A stretch of 64,000 nt of DNA from Saprospiraceae bacterium. Its GTDB lineage: Bacteria; Bacteroidota; Bacteroidia; Chitinophagales; Saprospiraceae. The notes beneath the pieces are model-generated. The model saw only the letters and a program-made list of their open reading frames with translations. It did no database searches and was not told the DNA's origin. The stretch lies in NCBI GenBank assembly GCA_016717145.1, contig JADKGD010000016.1, positions 1-64,000 of the forward strand, read 5' to 3'. Each line of letters begins with the position of its first letter. Position 1 is the stretch's first letter. Positions 17,917-26,755 of the stretch are shown here, piece by piece. Position numbers and translations under genes: made by a program.

Positions 17917-18331
17917 ATATAGCACAGGCAAAATGAACAAATTACTTCGATTGTAGATTGCTATGACGATTTGCTCAAGGTTGCCTGGCGCAATCTGTCC
18001 GGTCAAAGACAGTGAAGGCCGATCGTGGCCGTGCGAGGAGCAAGACATGCAGACCTAATCAAAGGGCTTTAAGACCCCCCCCCCCAAAAAAATTGGGGAA
18101 AGGGGCCCCTGGAAAAAATCAAAAGAGGATATTGGAAAATTGAGGAAAGTTGTTTTTGTTTGGGGGGTTGTTTTTGGTTGGGTTTTTCGGGTGGGTTGCT
18201 GACAAATTGCTGATGCGGGGTGTGCCTCCTCGGTCAAATCGTCTACACACCCTTTATTTTATTTTTATGATTTCATCAGATTTATAGATATATTTGTGTT
18301 TCAAATTTTGAATCAAAGGAATAGTATAATT
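17917..18331. other. anomalous island: GC-rich hairpins plus homopolymer-rich tract
   Basis: 17981-18030 carries three consecutive small stems: TTGC-ctggc-GCAA, CTGTC-cggtcaaa-GACAG and GGCC-gatcgt-GGCC. Then C11 (18075-18085), A7, AGGGGCCCCT (18101-18110) and a G/T-rich stretch full of GGG/GGGG and TTTT runs extend to about 18220. Composition is unlike anything else in the window. It may be an assembly or read artefact, or a foreign insert. No riboswitch family could be matched. The minus-strand frame at 18055-18237 is low-complexity and not called. Confidence 0.5.
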
Positions 18332-18790
18332 ATGGCAATTTTTAATCTGAGTGTCAACGGTAAATCCTATAATGTAGATGTAGATCCATCCACGCCAATA
18401 CTTTGGGTATTAAGAGATCATCTCAATCTTTTAGGAACAAAATATGGATGTGGTATAGCAGCCTGTGGTGCATGTACCATTCATCTGGATGATGATGCTA
18501 CGAGGTCATGTGTGCTACCCGTGAGTGCGGTTGGATCCAAAGTCATTACAACAATAGAAGGTCTTTCTGAAGACGGAGATCATATTGTACAGCAAGCATG
18601 GCTGGAGCACGATGTACCTCAGTGTGGCTATTGTCAGGCAGGTCAGATTATGTCTGCTGCGGCACTACTTAAAGGCAAAGCCAGGCCCACTGACGAAGAT
18701 ATAGACGCTGCTATGACGGGTAATATCTGCAGATGCGGTACGTATGTCAGGATTAAAGCAGCTATAAAAACCGCTGCAAATAAAATGTAA
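18332..18790 (+). CDS. [2Fe-2S] subunit of molybdenum hydroxylase (isoquinoline 1-oxidoreductase alpha-like)
   Basis: 152 residues from ATG 18332, with AAAGGA about 11 nt upstream; the earlier in-frame GTG at 18296 adds non-conserved residues. Plant-ferredoxin-type cluster ligands are C40, C45, C48 and C60 (CGIAACGAC). The second cluster has C98, C101, C133 and C135 (CGYC...CRC). This is the small subunit of xanthine dehydrogenase-family aldehyde/isoquinoline oxidoreductases, passing electrons from the Mo site. It lies 36 bp before the molybdopterin-binding subunit gene. Confidence 0.93.
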   Translation: MAIFNLSVNGKSYNVDVDPSTPILWVLRDHLNLLGTKYGCGIAACGACTIHLDDDATRSCVLPVSAVGSKVITTIEGLSEDGDHIVQQAWLEHDVPQCGYCQAGQIMSAAALLKGKARPTDEDIDAAMTGNICRCGTYVRIKAAIKTAANKM

Positions 18791-18826
18791 TCTGAAATAA
18801 TTCAATTATTTTAATAAAGTAAGCAC

Positions 18827-21043
18827 ATGACAATTATAAAAACATCTTTTGGGAGAAGGTCATTTATTAAAAGTACCGCCTTGGCGGGTGGAGGAATGAT
18901 GTTAGGATTTAGTTGGTTAGCATCGTGCAAACCATCATCCGGTGACCTGATTACTTTGCCGAAAGAGTGGTTTAATATCAACGGTTTTTTAAAAATTGGG
19001 GAAAACGGCATTGTGACCATAATGTCACCTAATCCTGAGATTGGGCAGAATATAAAAACATCGATGCCAATGATTGTGGCTGAAGAACTTGACATTGATT
19101 GGAAAAATGTTATTGTTGAGCAAGCACCCCTGGACACAGCTATTTTTACCAGGCAGATTGCAGGAGGCAGCCAGTCCATCCGACAAGGATGGGAAGGACT
19201 TCGTATGGCAGGCGCAACAGCACGTCACATGCTAAAAGAAGCTGCTGCAAAAGCATGGAGTATTTCCGTGGATGAAGTGACAACTGAGGCAGGAATTTTG
19301 TCACATAAAGCAAGTGGTAAATCAGCTGGTTATGGTGAAATGGCTTCAGCAGCTGCAAAAATAATAGTACCCAAAGAGGTCAAGCTTAAGGAAAAAAAAG
19401 ACTTTAAAATAATAGGTACTTCCAGAAATAACGTGGATGGTCAAAAAATCGTCACTGGAAAACCACTCTTTGGTATTGACTATACACAGGAAGGTATGCT
19501 GGTTGCTATGATAGCACATCCACCAGCCTTTGGATTGAAGCTAAAGTCATTTGATGATGGAGAAGCCAGATCTATGCCCGGTATCAAAGATGTAATCAAA
19601 ATCAACGTATTTGAAAATGATTACGAACTTCAATGGTGCGATACAATATCATTTAATGAATTAGTGGTTGTGATAGGTAATTCAACCTGGGAAGTCATGA
19701 ATGCCAAAAAAGCACTTAAACTGGAGTGGGAAGCCAACAACGATGTTAAAGATGTCACTTTAAAAGATTTAGAAAGCACTGAAATTCATTCGAAAAAGAT
19801 GAAATCAGCGGCTTTAACTTCTTCAAAAGTAGTCAGAAAGGATGGAGATCCGCTTAAAATGTTTAAAAAAGCCGCAAAAATTATAGAACGAAGCTATACA
19901 GCACCATTTTTAGCACATAGCACACTCGAACCGATGAACTTTTTTGCTAATGTTACTGCCGAAAAAGCTGAGTTGGTTGGCCCTATACAGACTCCTGAAT
20001 ATATGGAGAAATCAGTAGCCGAGCGTCTTGGTTTGCCGTTGGAAAAAATCGACATCAAGATGACCAGAATGGGTGGTGGATTTGGCAGAAGGTTATATGG
20101 TCATTTTCTGGTAGAAGCTGCTGTGATTTCACAAAAAATGAAAGCCCCTGTCAAATTGATTTATTCACGGGAGGATGATATGACGACAGGTATTTACCGG
20201 CCTGCCTATCAAGCGACCTACAAAGCGGGACTTGATGCAAATAAAAATCTGATTGCTTTTCATGTCAGATGCGGCGGGGTGGGCGAAAGCCCATTATCTG
20301 CCAATCGATTTCCTGCAGGAGCTGTAGATAATTATCTTGCAGAGGAATGGCAAGTGTCATCCAATATCAGCGTAGGTGCATTCAGAGCTCCGGGCTCCAA
20401 TTTTATTGCTGGTGCAGAACAAGCTTTTCTTGACGAATTGGCTGAAGAAATGGGAAAAGATCCTTTAGCTTTAAGATTGGAATTGTTGGCAAGGGCGGAA
20501 AAAAACCCTGTTGGAAAAGACAATGATTACGACCCCAAGAGATATGCCGGTGTCCTTGAGTTGGTAAAAGAAAAAGCTTCATGGGGTACAAAGTCAGCAG
20601 GGATACATCGCGGGCTTGCTGCTTATTTCTGCCACAATACTTATGTAGCGCAGGTCCTGGATATTGAAATGGTAGACAATATACCGGTGATCAGAAAGGT
20701 CACTGCAGCTGTGGATTGTGGCATAGTCGTAAATCCTGTAGCTGCCGCAAACCTTACTGAAGGAGGTATTATAGATGGTATTGGTCATAGCATGTATAGT
20801 GCCATTACAATAAAAGACGGTGTGCCCCAACAAAATAATTTTAATACTTATCGACTTATCAGACATAATGAAGCACCGAAAGAAATTGAAGTTTTTTTTG
20901 TAAGTAACGATATTGACCCAACAGGATTGGGCGAACCGATAAATCCACCAATCATTGGTGCCCTGGCCAATGCACTTTATAAAGCGACAGGAAAAAGGTT
21001 TTATGATCAACCATTTGTTGGCCAACAAAATATAATAGGATAA
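18827..21043 (+). CDS. molybdopterin-binding subunit of molybdenum hydroxylase (IorB-like)
   Basis: 738 residues. The N-terminus FGRRSFIKSTALAGGGMMLG is a twin-arginine signal, so the folded enzyme with its cofactor is probably exported to the periplasm. LASC at about 32 could also act as a lipobox. The Moco-binding loop GGGFGRR is at 416-422, VGAFRAPGSN follows, and the catalytic Glu region is TGLGEPINPP near the C-terminus. The layout matches the isoquinoline 1-oxidoreductase beta/aldehyde oxidase family. It hydroxylates an N-heterocycle or aldehyde; the exact substrate cannot be read from sequence. It works with the [2Fe-2S] subunit upstream and needs XdhC for cofactor maturation. Confidence 0.92.
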   Translation: MTIIKTSFGRRSFIKSTALAGGGMMLGFSWLASCKPSSGDLITLPKEWFNINGFLKIGENGIVTIMSPNPEIGQNIKTSMPMIVAEELDIDWKNVIVEQAPLDTAIFTRQIAGGSQSIRQGWEGLRMAGATARHMLKEAAAKAWSISVDEVTTEAGILSHKASGKSAGYGEMASAAAKIIVPKEVKLKEKKDFKIIGTSRNNVDGQKIVTGKPLFGIDYTQEGMLVAMIAHPPAFGLKLKSFDDGEARSMPGIKDVIKINVFENDYELQWCDTISFNELVVVIGNSTWEVMNAKKALKLEWEANNDVKDVTLKDLESTEIHSKKMKSAALTSSKVVRKDGDPLKMFKKAAKIIERSYTAPFLAHSTLEPMNFFANVTAEKAELVGPIQTPEYMEKSVAERLGLPLEKIDIKMTRMGGGFGRRLYGHFLVEAAVISQKMKAPVKLIYSREDDMTTGIYRPAYQATYKAGLDANKNLIAFHVRCGGVGESPLSANRFPAGAVDNYLAEEWQVSSNISVGAFRAPGSNFIAGAEQAFLDELAEEMGKDPLALRLELLARAEKNPVGKDNDYDPKRYAGVLELVKEKASWGTKSAGIHRGLAAYFCHNTYVAQVLDIEMVDNIPVIRKVTAAVDCGIVVNPVAAANLTEGGIIDGIGHSMYSAITIKDGVPQQNNFNTYRLIRHNEAPKEIEVFFVSNDIDPTGLGEPINPPIIGALANALYKATGKRFYDQPFVGQQNIIG

Positions 21044-21067
21044 AGTCAGCTTTGACGTATCATTGTT

Positions 21068-22188
21068 ATGAAAGAAAAAAGGGACATCATTAGCAGTTAT
21101 AATCAATTGCTGTTAAATGGCAAAAAATGTGCTTTAGCAACCGTAGTACACGTAGAAGGTTCTTCATATCGTCGTCCCGGAGCAAGAATGCTGATATCCG
21201 AAGACGGAAATCTGACAGGTGCCATAAGTGGTGGTTGCCTGGAAGGTGATGCCATGAGAAAGGCCCTACATGTAATAAACCAACAAATACCTTGCCTTGT
21301 CACTTATGATACGATGGATGATGACGATGCAGTTATTGGTATTGGTCTGGGATGTAACGGCATCATAAAAATCCTGATTGAACCAGTGGATATGAATGGA
21401 AAATTCAACCCATTAAAAATTTTAAATGCTATCCATGATCAAAGACAAAAGTTGGTGATAGCTACTTTTTTTCATTCAAACAAACAAAACAGATTCACGC
21501 AGGTACCAGACTGTATATGGATCAGCATGGTGAAATGTATGGAGATATGTTTTTTTTGGCCAATAACACTGCTCTGAAAAAAAGAGCTGCTGATGTACTT
21601 GAGAATGGTAAAAGTGAATGGTTGGATTTTACTTTCAATGATGAAGAAATGACCGTATTTTTGGAATTTGTTCCTCCGGTGATTACTTTGGTAATAGCAG
21701 GTGCCGGCAACGATGTCAAACCTTTGGTAGATATGGCAGATGTACTTGGTTGGGAAACAAAGATCATTGATGGCCGACCCAACTATGCCAGGAAGGACAG
21801 ATTCCCGAAAGCATGTGATGTCATTTTGGCTAAACCGCAACAAGTATTGGAAAATATATCAGTAGACAATTATACGTGTTTTATTTTAATGACCCATAAC
21901 TACAACTACGATAAAGCTTTACTTTATGAACTGTGTAAAAAAAATGTCAGATACATTGCCATGTTGGGCCCAAAGAAAAAACTGGAAAGGATGGTATTAG
22001 AGTTTGAAGAAGAAGGAAGACCACTGACAAACGACGAAATTTCATTAGTCTATAGTCCGGCAGGTTTGGACATAGGTGCAGAGACTTCAGAGGAAATTGC
22101 ACTGTCAATTTTGGCAGAAATTAAGGCAATTATGAGCCACAAAAAAGGTAATCACCTCAGGCAAAAGCTAAATACCATACACGCTTAA
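21068..22188 (+). pseudogene. xdhC: XdhC-family cofactor insertion/sulfuration protein, single frameshift
   Basis: Two overlapping frames together give a normal-length XdhC/CoxI protein. 21068-21577 supplies the N-terminal domain (ATVVHVEGSSYRRPGARML, GAISGGCLEGD) and the continuing frame (open from about 21490) the Rossmann domain (VIAGAGNDVKPLVDMADVLG, ETSEEIALSILAEI). The total 1121 nt is one short of a multiple of three. Adding one A to the A4 run at 21486-21489 restores ...NKQKQIHAGTRLYM... XdhC inserts the sulfurated Mo cofactor into the large subunit, so a true loss would leave the upstream enzyme immature. Sequencing error is equally possible. Confidence 0.8.
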
Positions 22189-22281
22189 TAAACCATTTGT
22201 ATATTAAATGGTGTGCCAAATTGGGGCTAAAAAACGAATAAGAGACATTTTTTATATTATAACGTTGGCGTATTGCATTTT

Positions 22282-22851
22282 TCACACCCTTAGTGAGCCT
22301 CTGAATGCTCTGGCGCCATAATATGATTCTGCTCCATTGTGATATACAAAGACTTGACCATAACGGAAGTCAGCAAAAATAGCACCACCTAGCTTTCTGA
22401 TCTCTGAAGGCGTTTTCACCCAGCTCGATGTTTTTGTATCAAAATGCCCAAGCTTCTGTAACGCCCGATATTGTTCTTCTGTCAGAATTTCTATACCCAT
22501 ATCTGTTGCCATATCCAAAACGTTATTTTCAGGTTTATATTCCTTTCTTGACTCCAGAGCCAGGCGATCGTAACAAAGGCTTCTGCGCCCTTTAGGACTT
22601 TCAGCCGAACAATCATAAAAAATATATTCGCCTGTTGTTTTATCGTAACCTACTACGTCAGGTTCACCACCTGTTTTTTCCATCTCATTGAGCGACCACA
22701 TTTTTTCACGCGCAGTTTCCAATTTTGCCTGCACTTTAGCCCATTCAATATCTTTGTGTCGATCAATGTTTTTTACAAAACGACTTTTTAATGTGCTTAA
22801 TAGCGCTTCTTGTTCTTGGTGTGACAATTCGTTTTTATTTTTTTTTGGCAT
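22282..22851 (-). CDS. DUF4256 family protein
   Basis: 189 residues from ATG 22851 (MPKKNKNELSHQEQEALL...). Earlier in-frame codons up to 22932 give a hydrophobic run not found in the family. The conserved blocks ETAREKMWSLNEMEKTGGEP, IFYDCSAESPKGRRSLCYDR and the C-terminal RYGQVFVYHNGAESYYGARA are those of DUF4256, a soluble family of unknown function widespread in bacteria. The repeat array at 22988-23317 lies upstream of its start. Confidence 0.85.
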   Translation of the reverse strand: MPKKNKNELSHQEQEALLSTLKSRFVKNIDRHKDIEWAKVQAKLETAREKMWSLNEMEKTGGEPDVVGYDKTTGEYIFYDCSAESPKGRRSLCYDRLALESRKEYKPENNVLDMATDMGIEILTEEQYRALQKLGHFDTKTSSWVKTPSEIRKLGGAIFADFRYGQVFVYHNGAESYYGARAFRGSLRV

Positions 22852-22987
22852 AATGTTTAAACAATTGAAGGCCGCCAAGTGAGTCTTACAACATAAGCCG
22901 ACCAATTTATATACAAAATATTCCCAGACCAAAAATAAGTAAAATCAACTTGCTAAAAAACATAAATTCCAATTTTTTTTCTGAGTC

Positions 22988-23317
22988 TTTTTTTGACCGC
23001 AAAGTATTTTTTGACCGCAGAGCATTTTTGACCGCAGAGTATTTTTTGACCGCAGAGCACGAAGTGACCTGTGAGCAAAAAATAAACGCCCCCATTCTTT
23101 TCACTCAAGGGTCACTGGCGTGCTCCTCGGTTGAAAAGCATTCACTCAAGGGTCAATGTCATGCTCCTCCGTTGATTTTTTTTTTTTGACCGCAAAATAT
23201 TTTTTGACCGCAGAGCACGAAGTGACCTGTGAGCAAAAAAGTAACAAAAGGTATACGCCGCGCTCCTCGGTTGAAAAGCATTCACTCAAGGGTCACTGGC
23301 GTGCTCCTCGGTTGAAA
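22988..23317. repeat. RAYT-type repeat array 1 (BIME-like)
   Basis: Contains two exact copies (23048-23077 and 23206-23235) of a 30-bp unit A whose core is GAGCACGAAGTGACC, each preceded by short tandem T-run plus GACCGCAGAG pieces. It also contains inverted partner units B (core GGGTCACTGGCGTGCTCC, flanked by TTCACTCAA and CGGTTGAAAAGCA) at 23101-23140, about 23141-23175 and 23281-23317, plus a variant at about 23240-23280. B is the near-complement of A, so A-B pairs could fold into long stem-loops. The same units flank the RAYT gene at 58.3 kb. Confidence 0.85.
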
Positions 23318-23337
23318 TATTTGTTTGAAAGGTTAAA

Positions 23338-23712
23338 CTAACGTTTGGAAATTTTATTTCCGGTACCTCTTTGCCGATTGCATTTAAACCTAATTATTTC
23401 AGTATCACGCAAATATGAATGTTTTGTTTTGCGCGATTTCATTCTTTTACGCCACATGCGAAAACTCGAAGGAAGAGAATTTTTTCGCATTAATTCAATG
23501 ACATCTTTTTCCTTCAACCCAAACTGAAATTCAATAGCCTCGAAAGGTGTGCGATCTTCCCATGCCATTTGAATGATTCTGTCCATATCCACCTCATTAA
23601 ATGGCAATTTTTCTGAGGGCACTAACGCAGCATCTTCCAGGTCTTGTTTTTTTATATAACTGGACAAAGAGGGTAAACCACTATATGCACATATTAAATC
23701 TTTTTCGTCCAT
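23338..23712 (-). CDS. TIGR03643/DUF2805 family protein
   Basis: 124 residues. The block MAWEDRTPFEAIEFQFGLKE, followed by KDVIELMRKNSLPSSFRMWRK and RMKSRKTKH, is the TIGR03643 signature (a helix-turn-helix-like fold). The family typically sits beside photolyase/cryptochrome genes in Bacteroidota and marine proteobacteria, as here (61 bp before the photolyase-like gene's 3' end). An acidic N-terminal extension of about 40 residues is less conserved. Its 3' end abuts repeat array 1. Role unknown, possibly linked to the light-repair genes. Confidence 0.85.
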   Translation of the reverse strand: MDEKDLICAYSGLPSLSSYIKKQDLEDAALVPSEKLPFNEVDMDRIIQMAWEDRTPFEAIEFQFGLKEKDVIELMRKNSLPSSFRMWRKRMKSRKTKHSYLRDTEIIRFKCNRQRGTGNKISKR

Positions 23713-23773
23713 AAGATTTTTATTTTTTGTTTGTAATGTCGAATAATTTTGTTGTTATTGAGGTAAGTTTCAT

Positions 23774-25324
23774 CTATAATTCGTTGATGTGTACGAGATA
23801 ATGTTCAGCTTGTTCAAGTAGTTCCGTTTTTGTTTTAGGTTGCATTTTGTGCCACACATGATACATCATTCCTATACGTGGATTTTTAGCCAGTTTAGCT
23901 TCATGTCTGTCATAAAAATGCCAATACAAACTATTAAAAGGGCAAGCTTTATCGCCTGTTTTTTTTGATTTGTCATAATAACATCCTGTACAATAAGAAC
24001 TCATTTTATGGATGTAGGAAGCAGAACTTACATAAGGTTTTGTACCTACTATACCACCATCCGCAAACTGACTCATACCCCTTGTATTTGTGATTTCTAC
24101 CCATTCGATGGCATCAATATACATGCCTAAGTACCAGCCATCCACTTCGTCAGGATGTATGCCTGTCAGCAATGCAAAATTGCCGGTTATCATAAGACGT
24201 TGAATATGGTGGGCGTATGCAAAATCCAAAGATTGTGTAATTGCATTTTTTAAACAGTTCATTTTAGTTTTACCTGTCCAAAACCAGTTTGGTAATGATT
24301 CTGTATGTTCAAAATAGTTAAGCTTAGCATAATCAGGCATTTTCAACCAATAAATACCCCGCATATATTCTCTCCAACCAATGATTTGCCTTACAAAACC
24401 TTCCAGTTGATGATAGGCAATTGACGCTGGATTTTTGGTGTAGGCTTCAATAGCTTTATCGACTACTTCTGATGGTGCTAGTAATTTTGTGTTCATAGAA
24501 AATGATAATCTCGAATGGTAAACAGACCATTCGTTGGGTGCCATGGCATCTTGAAAGGTTCCAAACAATGACAAACAATTTTCAGTAAAAAAATCCAGCA
24601 ACTCAAGTGATTGTGTTCTGTTTATGGGCCAAATAAAGTTTTTGCTGTCAACTGTTCCAATCGTTTTTACTTTAGCTTTTATGATCTCTTCTTCGATAGC
24701 ACTTACATCATTTGTACATAGAAACGGGATAACAGGTTTATGCTCTTTAGGTAATTTCTGGCGATTGTCCTCATCAAAATTCCATTTACCAAACAGCGGT
24801 TTATCGCCATCCACCAGCAGCACGTGGTGCTTTTTGCGCATGTAGCGATAAAAGGTTTCCATCAAATAATTTTTTTTGCCATCAAATAAATCGCTCAATT
24901 CATCACGGGTACTGTAAAAGTGCTCCGTATCACATACACTATTTTTTATGTTTAATTTGCCGGTAAATTGTTTTAAATGTTCATCCAATCTGAATTCGTC
25001 AGGCAGTTGATATTCAAAATTCATGAATTTTTGTTCAGTAATTAATGCCGAACAATTTTTATCAAAGCATTGCAAATTATTTTCATCATTCAGATGTATA
25101 TATATTACCTGATGTTTTTGCAACTCCAATTCTTTAGCAAAATTTTGCATAGCCGCAAAAAATCCGATTACCTTTTGGATATGGTGTTGCGCATAATCGG
25201 TTTCACTTCTTATTTCCATTAGGATATAAGTTACTGATGCATCAATTGTCTTAAACCAACTATGATTTATGTTGAGTTGATCACCCAATACCAAACGTAA
25301 TGTCTTAGGTTTTTTTACACTCAT
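23774..25324 (-). CDS. FeS-type cryptochrome/photolyase (PhrB-like)
   Basis: 516 residues. The N-terminal domain starts LRLVLGDQLNINHSWF, typical of the deoxyribodipyrimidine-photolyase-related/FeS-BCP family. The FAD domain includes GFVRQIIGWREYMRG and a MITGNFALLTGIHPDEVDGW block, and EWVEITNTRGMSQFADGG follows. The C-terminal CTGCYYDKSKKTGDKACPFN supplies three of the cysteines expected to bind a [4Fe-4S] cluster. Family members repair (6-4) photoproducts with blue light. The start ATG (25324) overlaps the DUF2256 stop in an ATGA, so the two are translationally coupled. Confidence 0.9.
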   Translation of the reverse strand: MSVKKPKTLRLVLGDQLNINHSWFKTIDASVTYILMEIRSETDYAQHHIQKVIGFFAAMQNFAKELELQKHQVIYIHLNDENNLQCFDKNCSALITEQKFMNFEYQLPDEFRLDEHLKQFTGKLNIKNSVCDTEHFYSTRDELSDLFDGKKNYLMETFYRYMRKKHHVLLVDGDKPLFGKWNFDEDNRQKLPKEHKPVIPFLCTNDVSAIEEEIIKAKVKTIGTVDSKNFIWPINRTQSLELLDFFTENCLSLFGTFQDAMAPNEWSVYHSRLSFSMNTKLLAPSEVVDKAIEAYTKNPASIAYHQLEGFVRQIIGWREYMRGIYWLKMPDYAKLNYFEHTESLPNWFWTGKTKMNCLKNAITQSLDFAYAHHIQRLMITGNFALLTGIHPDEVDGWYLGMYIDAIEWVEITNTRGMSQFADGGIVGTKPYVSSASYIHKMSSYCTGCYYDKSKKTGDKACPFNSLYWHFYDRHEAKLAKNPRIGMMYHVWHKMQPKTKTELLEQAEHYLVHINEL

Positions 25325-25464
25325 ATCGATTTTTTATTCCTGCATCTATCACTACAATATTTTACTTCATTCCAGCATTTTTCCCATTTTTTTCTCCATA
25401 CGAATGGTTTATTGCAGGATGCACAAATTTTAGATGGCAGGTTTTCTTTTTTAACACTTTTCAT
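25321..25464 (-). CDS. DUF2256 zinc-ribbon-like small protein
   Basis: 47 residues, short enough to be missed by length cut-offs: MKSVKKENLPSKICASC, then NKPFVWRKKWEKCWNEVKYC and SDRCRNKKSI. The C-x2-C (14, 17), CW and YCSDRC cysteines form the metal-binding pattern of DUF2256. Its stop overlaps the photolyase start by 4 bp (ATGA). DUF2256 genes are known to accompany photolyase/cryptochrome genes, which strengthens the call. Biochemical function unknown; a role in assembly or DNA binding is only a guess. Confidence 0.85.
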   Translation of the reverse strand: MKSVKKENLPSKICASCNKPFVWRKKWEKCWNEVKYCSDRCRNKKSI

Positions 25465-25476
25465 TTGCGATGAATT

Positions 25477-26190
25477 TTAAAAGCTTACCCTTTTCCAGTC
25501 CACACTAATCTCTGAACCTTCTGCCAGCATTACTGAATGTGGCTTTATTGTATTTAATATCTCAAAATCATGCCCGTAAAGGGCAGTAAAATCGCATTCA
25601 ATTTCGCTATGGAGTATCGAATTTATCTCCCATCTTGGGTGGTTGACTTTATATTCAATACTTTGTGCAGGATTCACTTTGGTATATCCAAAATAGTGCT
25701 CAAAAATAAATTCCTCCACGCTTTCTTCTTCCATTTTCATTTTGACAGTCGAAGCATCTACTTTAATACTGTTCCATTTGGATTGTACTTTCCAATGATA
25801 TGCTATTTCCTTTTTATCGTTGGTAAATGCCCATTTATGAGTGGTAGGAATCGCGATATAATGTTCCTTGTATAGTTTATTGGCGACCCAAGCGACTATT
25901 TTACTGGGTACTGTTTCATTGATAAAAACTACGCCTCGTCTTACCTCATTATCTACTTTTCGTACTACATAAAAACGAAGATTCACTTCTTCAAAAGTAC
26001 CCATAAAAGGAATGGGTATGTTAAAAACAGAAGTATCCTTGAATAAAAAACCAACCAAACTCACATATGTTTTGCCTTCGAAGTAGTCCAACTCAACGCC
26101 TTTTGGCAAATAGGGCAACAGCACTGAGGCTTCTATTTCATAATTTGCCATGATTAAATTTTGCCATTTCGCTTTTAGAAAAGTATCCAT
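25477..26190 (-). CDS. DUF2071 (YqjF-like) family protein
   Basis: 237 residues. The N-terminus FLKAKWQNLIMANYEIE, then LPYLPKGVELDYFEGKTYVS and VGFLFKDTSVFNIP, and the middle FEEVNLRFYVVRKV are DUF2071 hallmarks, a fold distantly related to acetoacetate decarboxylase. The C-terminus ends HSVMLAEGSEISVDWKRV. It stands 12 bp upstream of DUF2256 in the same direction, so it is part of the photolyase operon. Function unknown. Confidence 0.85.
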   Translation of the reverse strand: MDTFLKAKWQNLIMANYEIEASVLLPYLPKGVELDYFEGKTYVSLVGFLFKDTSVFNIPIPFMGTFEEVNLRFYVVRKVDNEVRRGVVFINETVPSKIVAWVANKLYKEHYIAIPTTHKWAFTNDKKEIAYHWKVQSKWNSIKVDASTVKMKMEEESVEEFIFEHYFGYTKVNPAQSIEYKVNHPRWEINSILHSEIECDFTALYGHDFEILNTIKPHSVMLAEGSEISVDWKRVSF

Positions 26191-26203
26191 GTTAGGTTGT
26201 GTT

Positions 26204-26512
26204 TTAGTTATTATTTCGTGAGTTTGGATTATTTACATGTTTTGCCAATATTCTTTTTCCTTCTGTTTTCACGTCTTCATTTTTTCTGAAACTCCAGACT
26301 AATTCGCTTGCTTTTTTTCTGGTTGCCTCCACATCAACGATGGGAATAGGGTAATCCTTTCCAATTTCGCAATGGTACAACTGTTGTTCAATTAAACTGA
26401 GCTTGTGCGGCTCGTGAATTAAATCAGACGGTATATGTTTAAGTTCAGGAATCCATTTTTTGATAAACAATCCTTCTGCATCATGTTCTTCTGAGTTTTT
26501 TATGGGATTAGA
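26204..26512 (-). pseudogene. cryptochrome/photolyase, C-terminal remnant
   Basis: The minus-strand frame is open from a stop at 26513-26515 and reads NPIKNSEEHDAEGLFIKKWI, then PELKHIPSDLIHEP and YPIPIVDVEATRKKASE. This is the C-terminal end of the FAD-binding domain of CPD-photolyase/cryptochrome proteins. The first roughly 400 codons are missing and no start codon is present (the codon before FIKKW is an internal Leu TTG). Repeat array 2 begins 240 bp beyond the break. The remnant explains why a second photolyase of the usual gene cluster is absent. Confidence 0.8.
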
Positions 26513-26755
26513 TTAGACCATGTCCCAATTCTAAGATAATTATTACATAACCCTGATTTGCCCAAATTGTTCTTAATCACCAAACACAGATTTTTATGTA
26601 TAAAAAAAATTGAATATCAGGCCAAAGTTAAATATAAGATTTACGTTTTATATCACCAAAACCGAAAAAATTTTGCTCATCATGAAGATTTAAAACTAAA
26701 ATTATTTCTAAACTTTTCATGATGAAAACAATGTTTTTTGTTTAAATATCTAGTT
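26513..26755. other. spacer between the photolyase remnant and repeat array 2
   Basis: AT-rich. CATGATGA and TTCATGATGA repeats occur around 26680-26730, together with an inverted TCATCATGA/TCATGATGA pair. No coding frame related to photolyase is visible in this stretch. Confidence 0.3.

Noticed and set aside
18055..18237. 60-codon minus-strand frame in the poly-C island
   Set aside because: Low-complexity Pro/Thr-rich translation of homopolymer tracts.
17917..18331. Molybdenum-cofactor riboswitch upstream of the hydroxylase genes
   Set aside because: Three small stems are present but the known Moco-RNA core could not be matched; a covariance-model search would decide.
21480..21520. Programmed -1 frameshift in xdhC
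   Set aside because: No canonical slippery heptamer with a downstream stem, and the family is not known to use recoding; a one-base loss in A4 is simpler.
22988..23317. Possible CRISPR array
   Set aside because: Units come as inverted pairs with irregular spacing, spacers are shared between arrays, and there are no cas genes.
22907..23341. Short frames inside array 1, whose translations contain repeated HEVTCEQK and CSSVEKHS peptides
   Set aside because: They are translations of the 30-bp unit and its partner on different frames; the same peptides appear in all four arrays. No start signals or conservation beyond the repeat.
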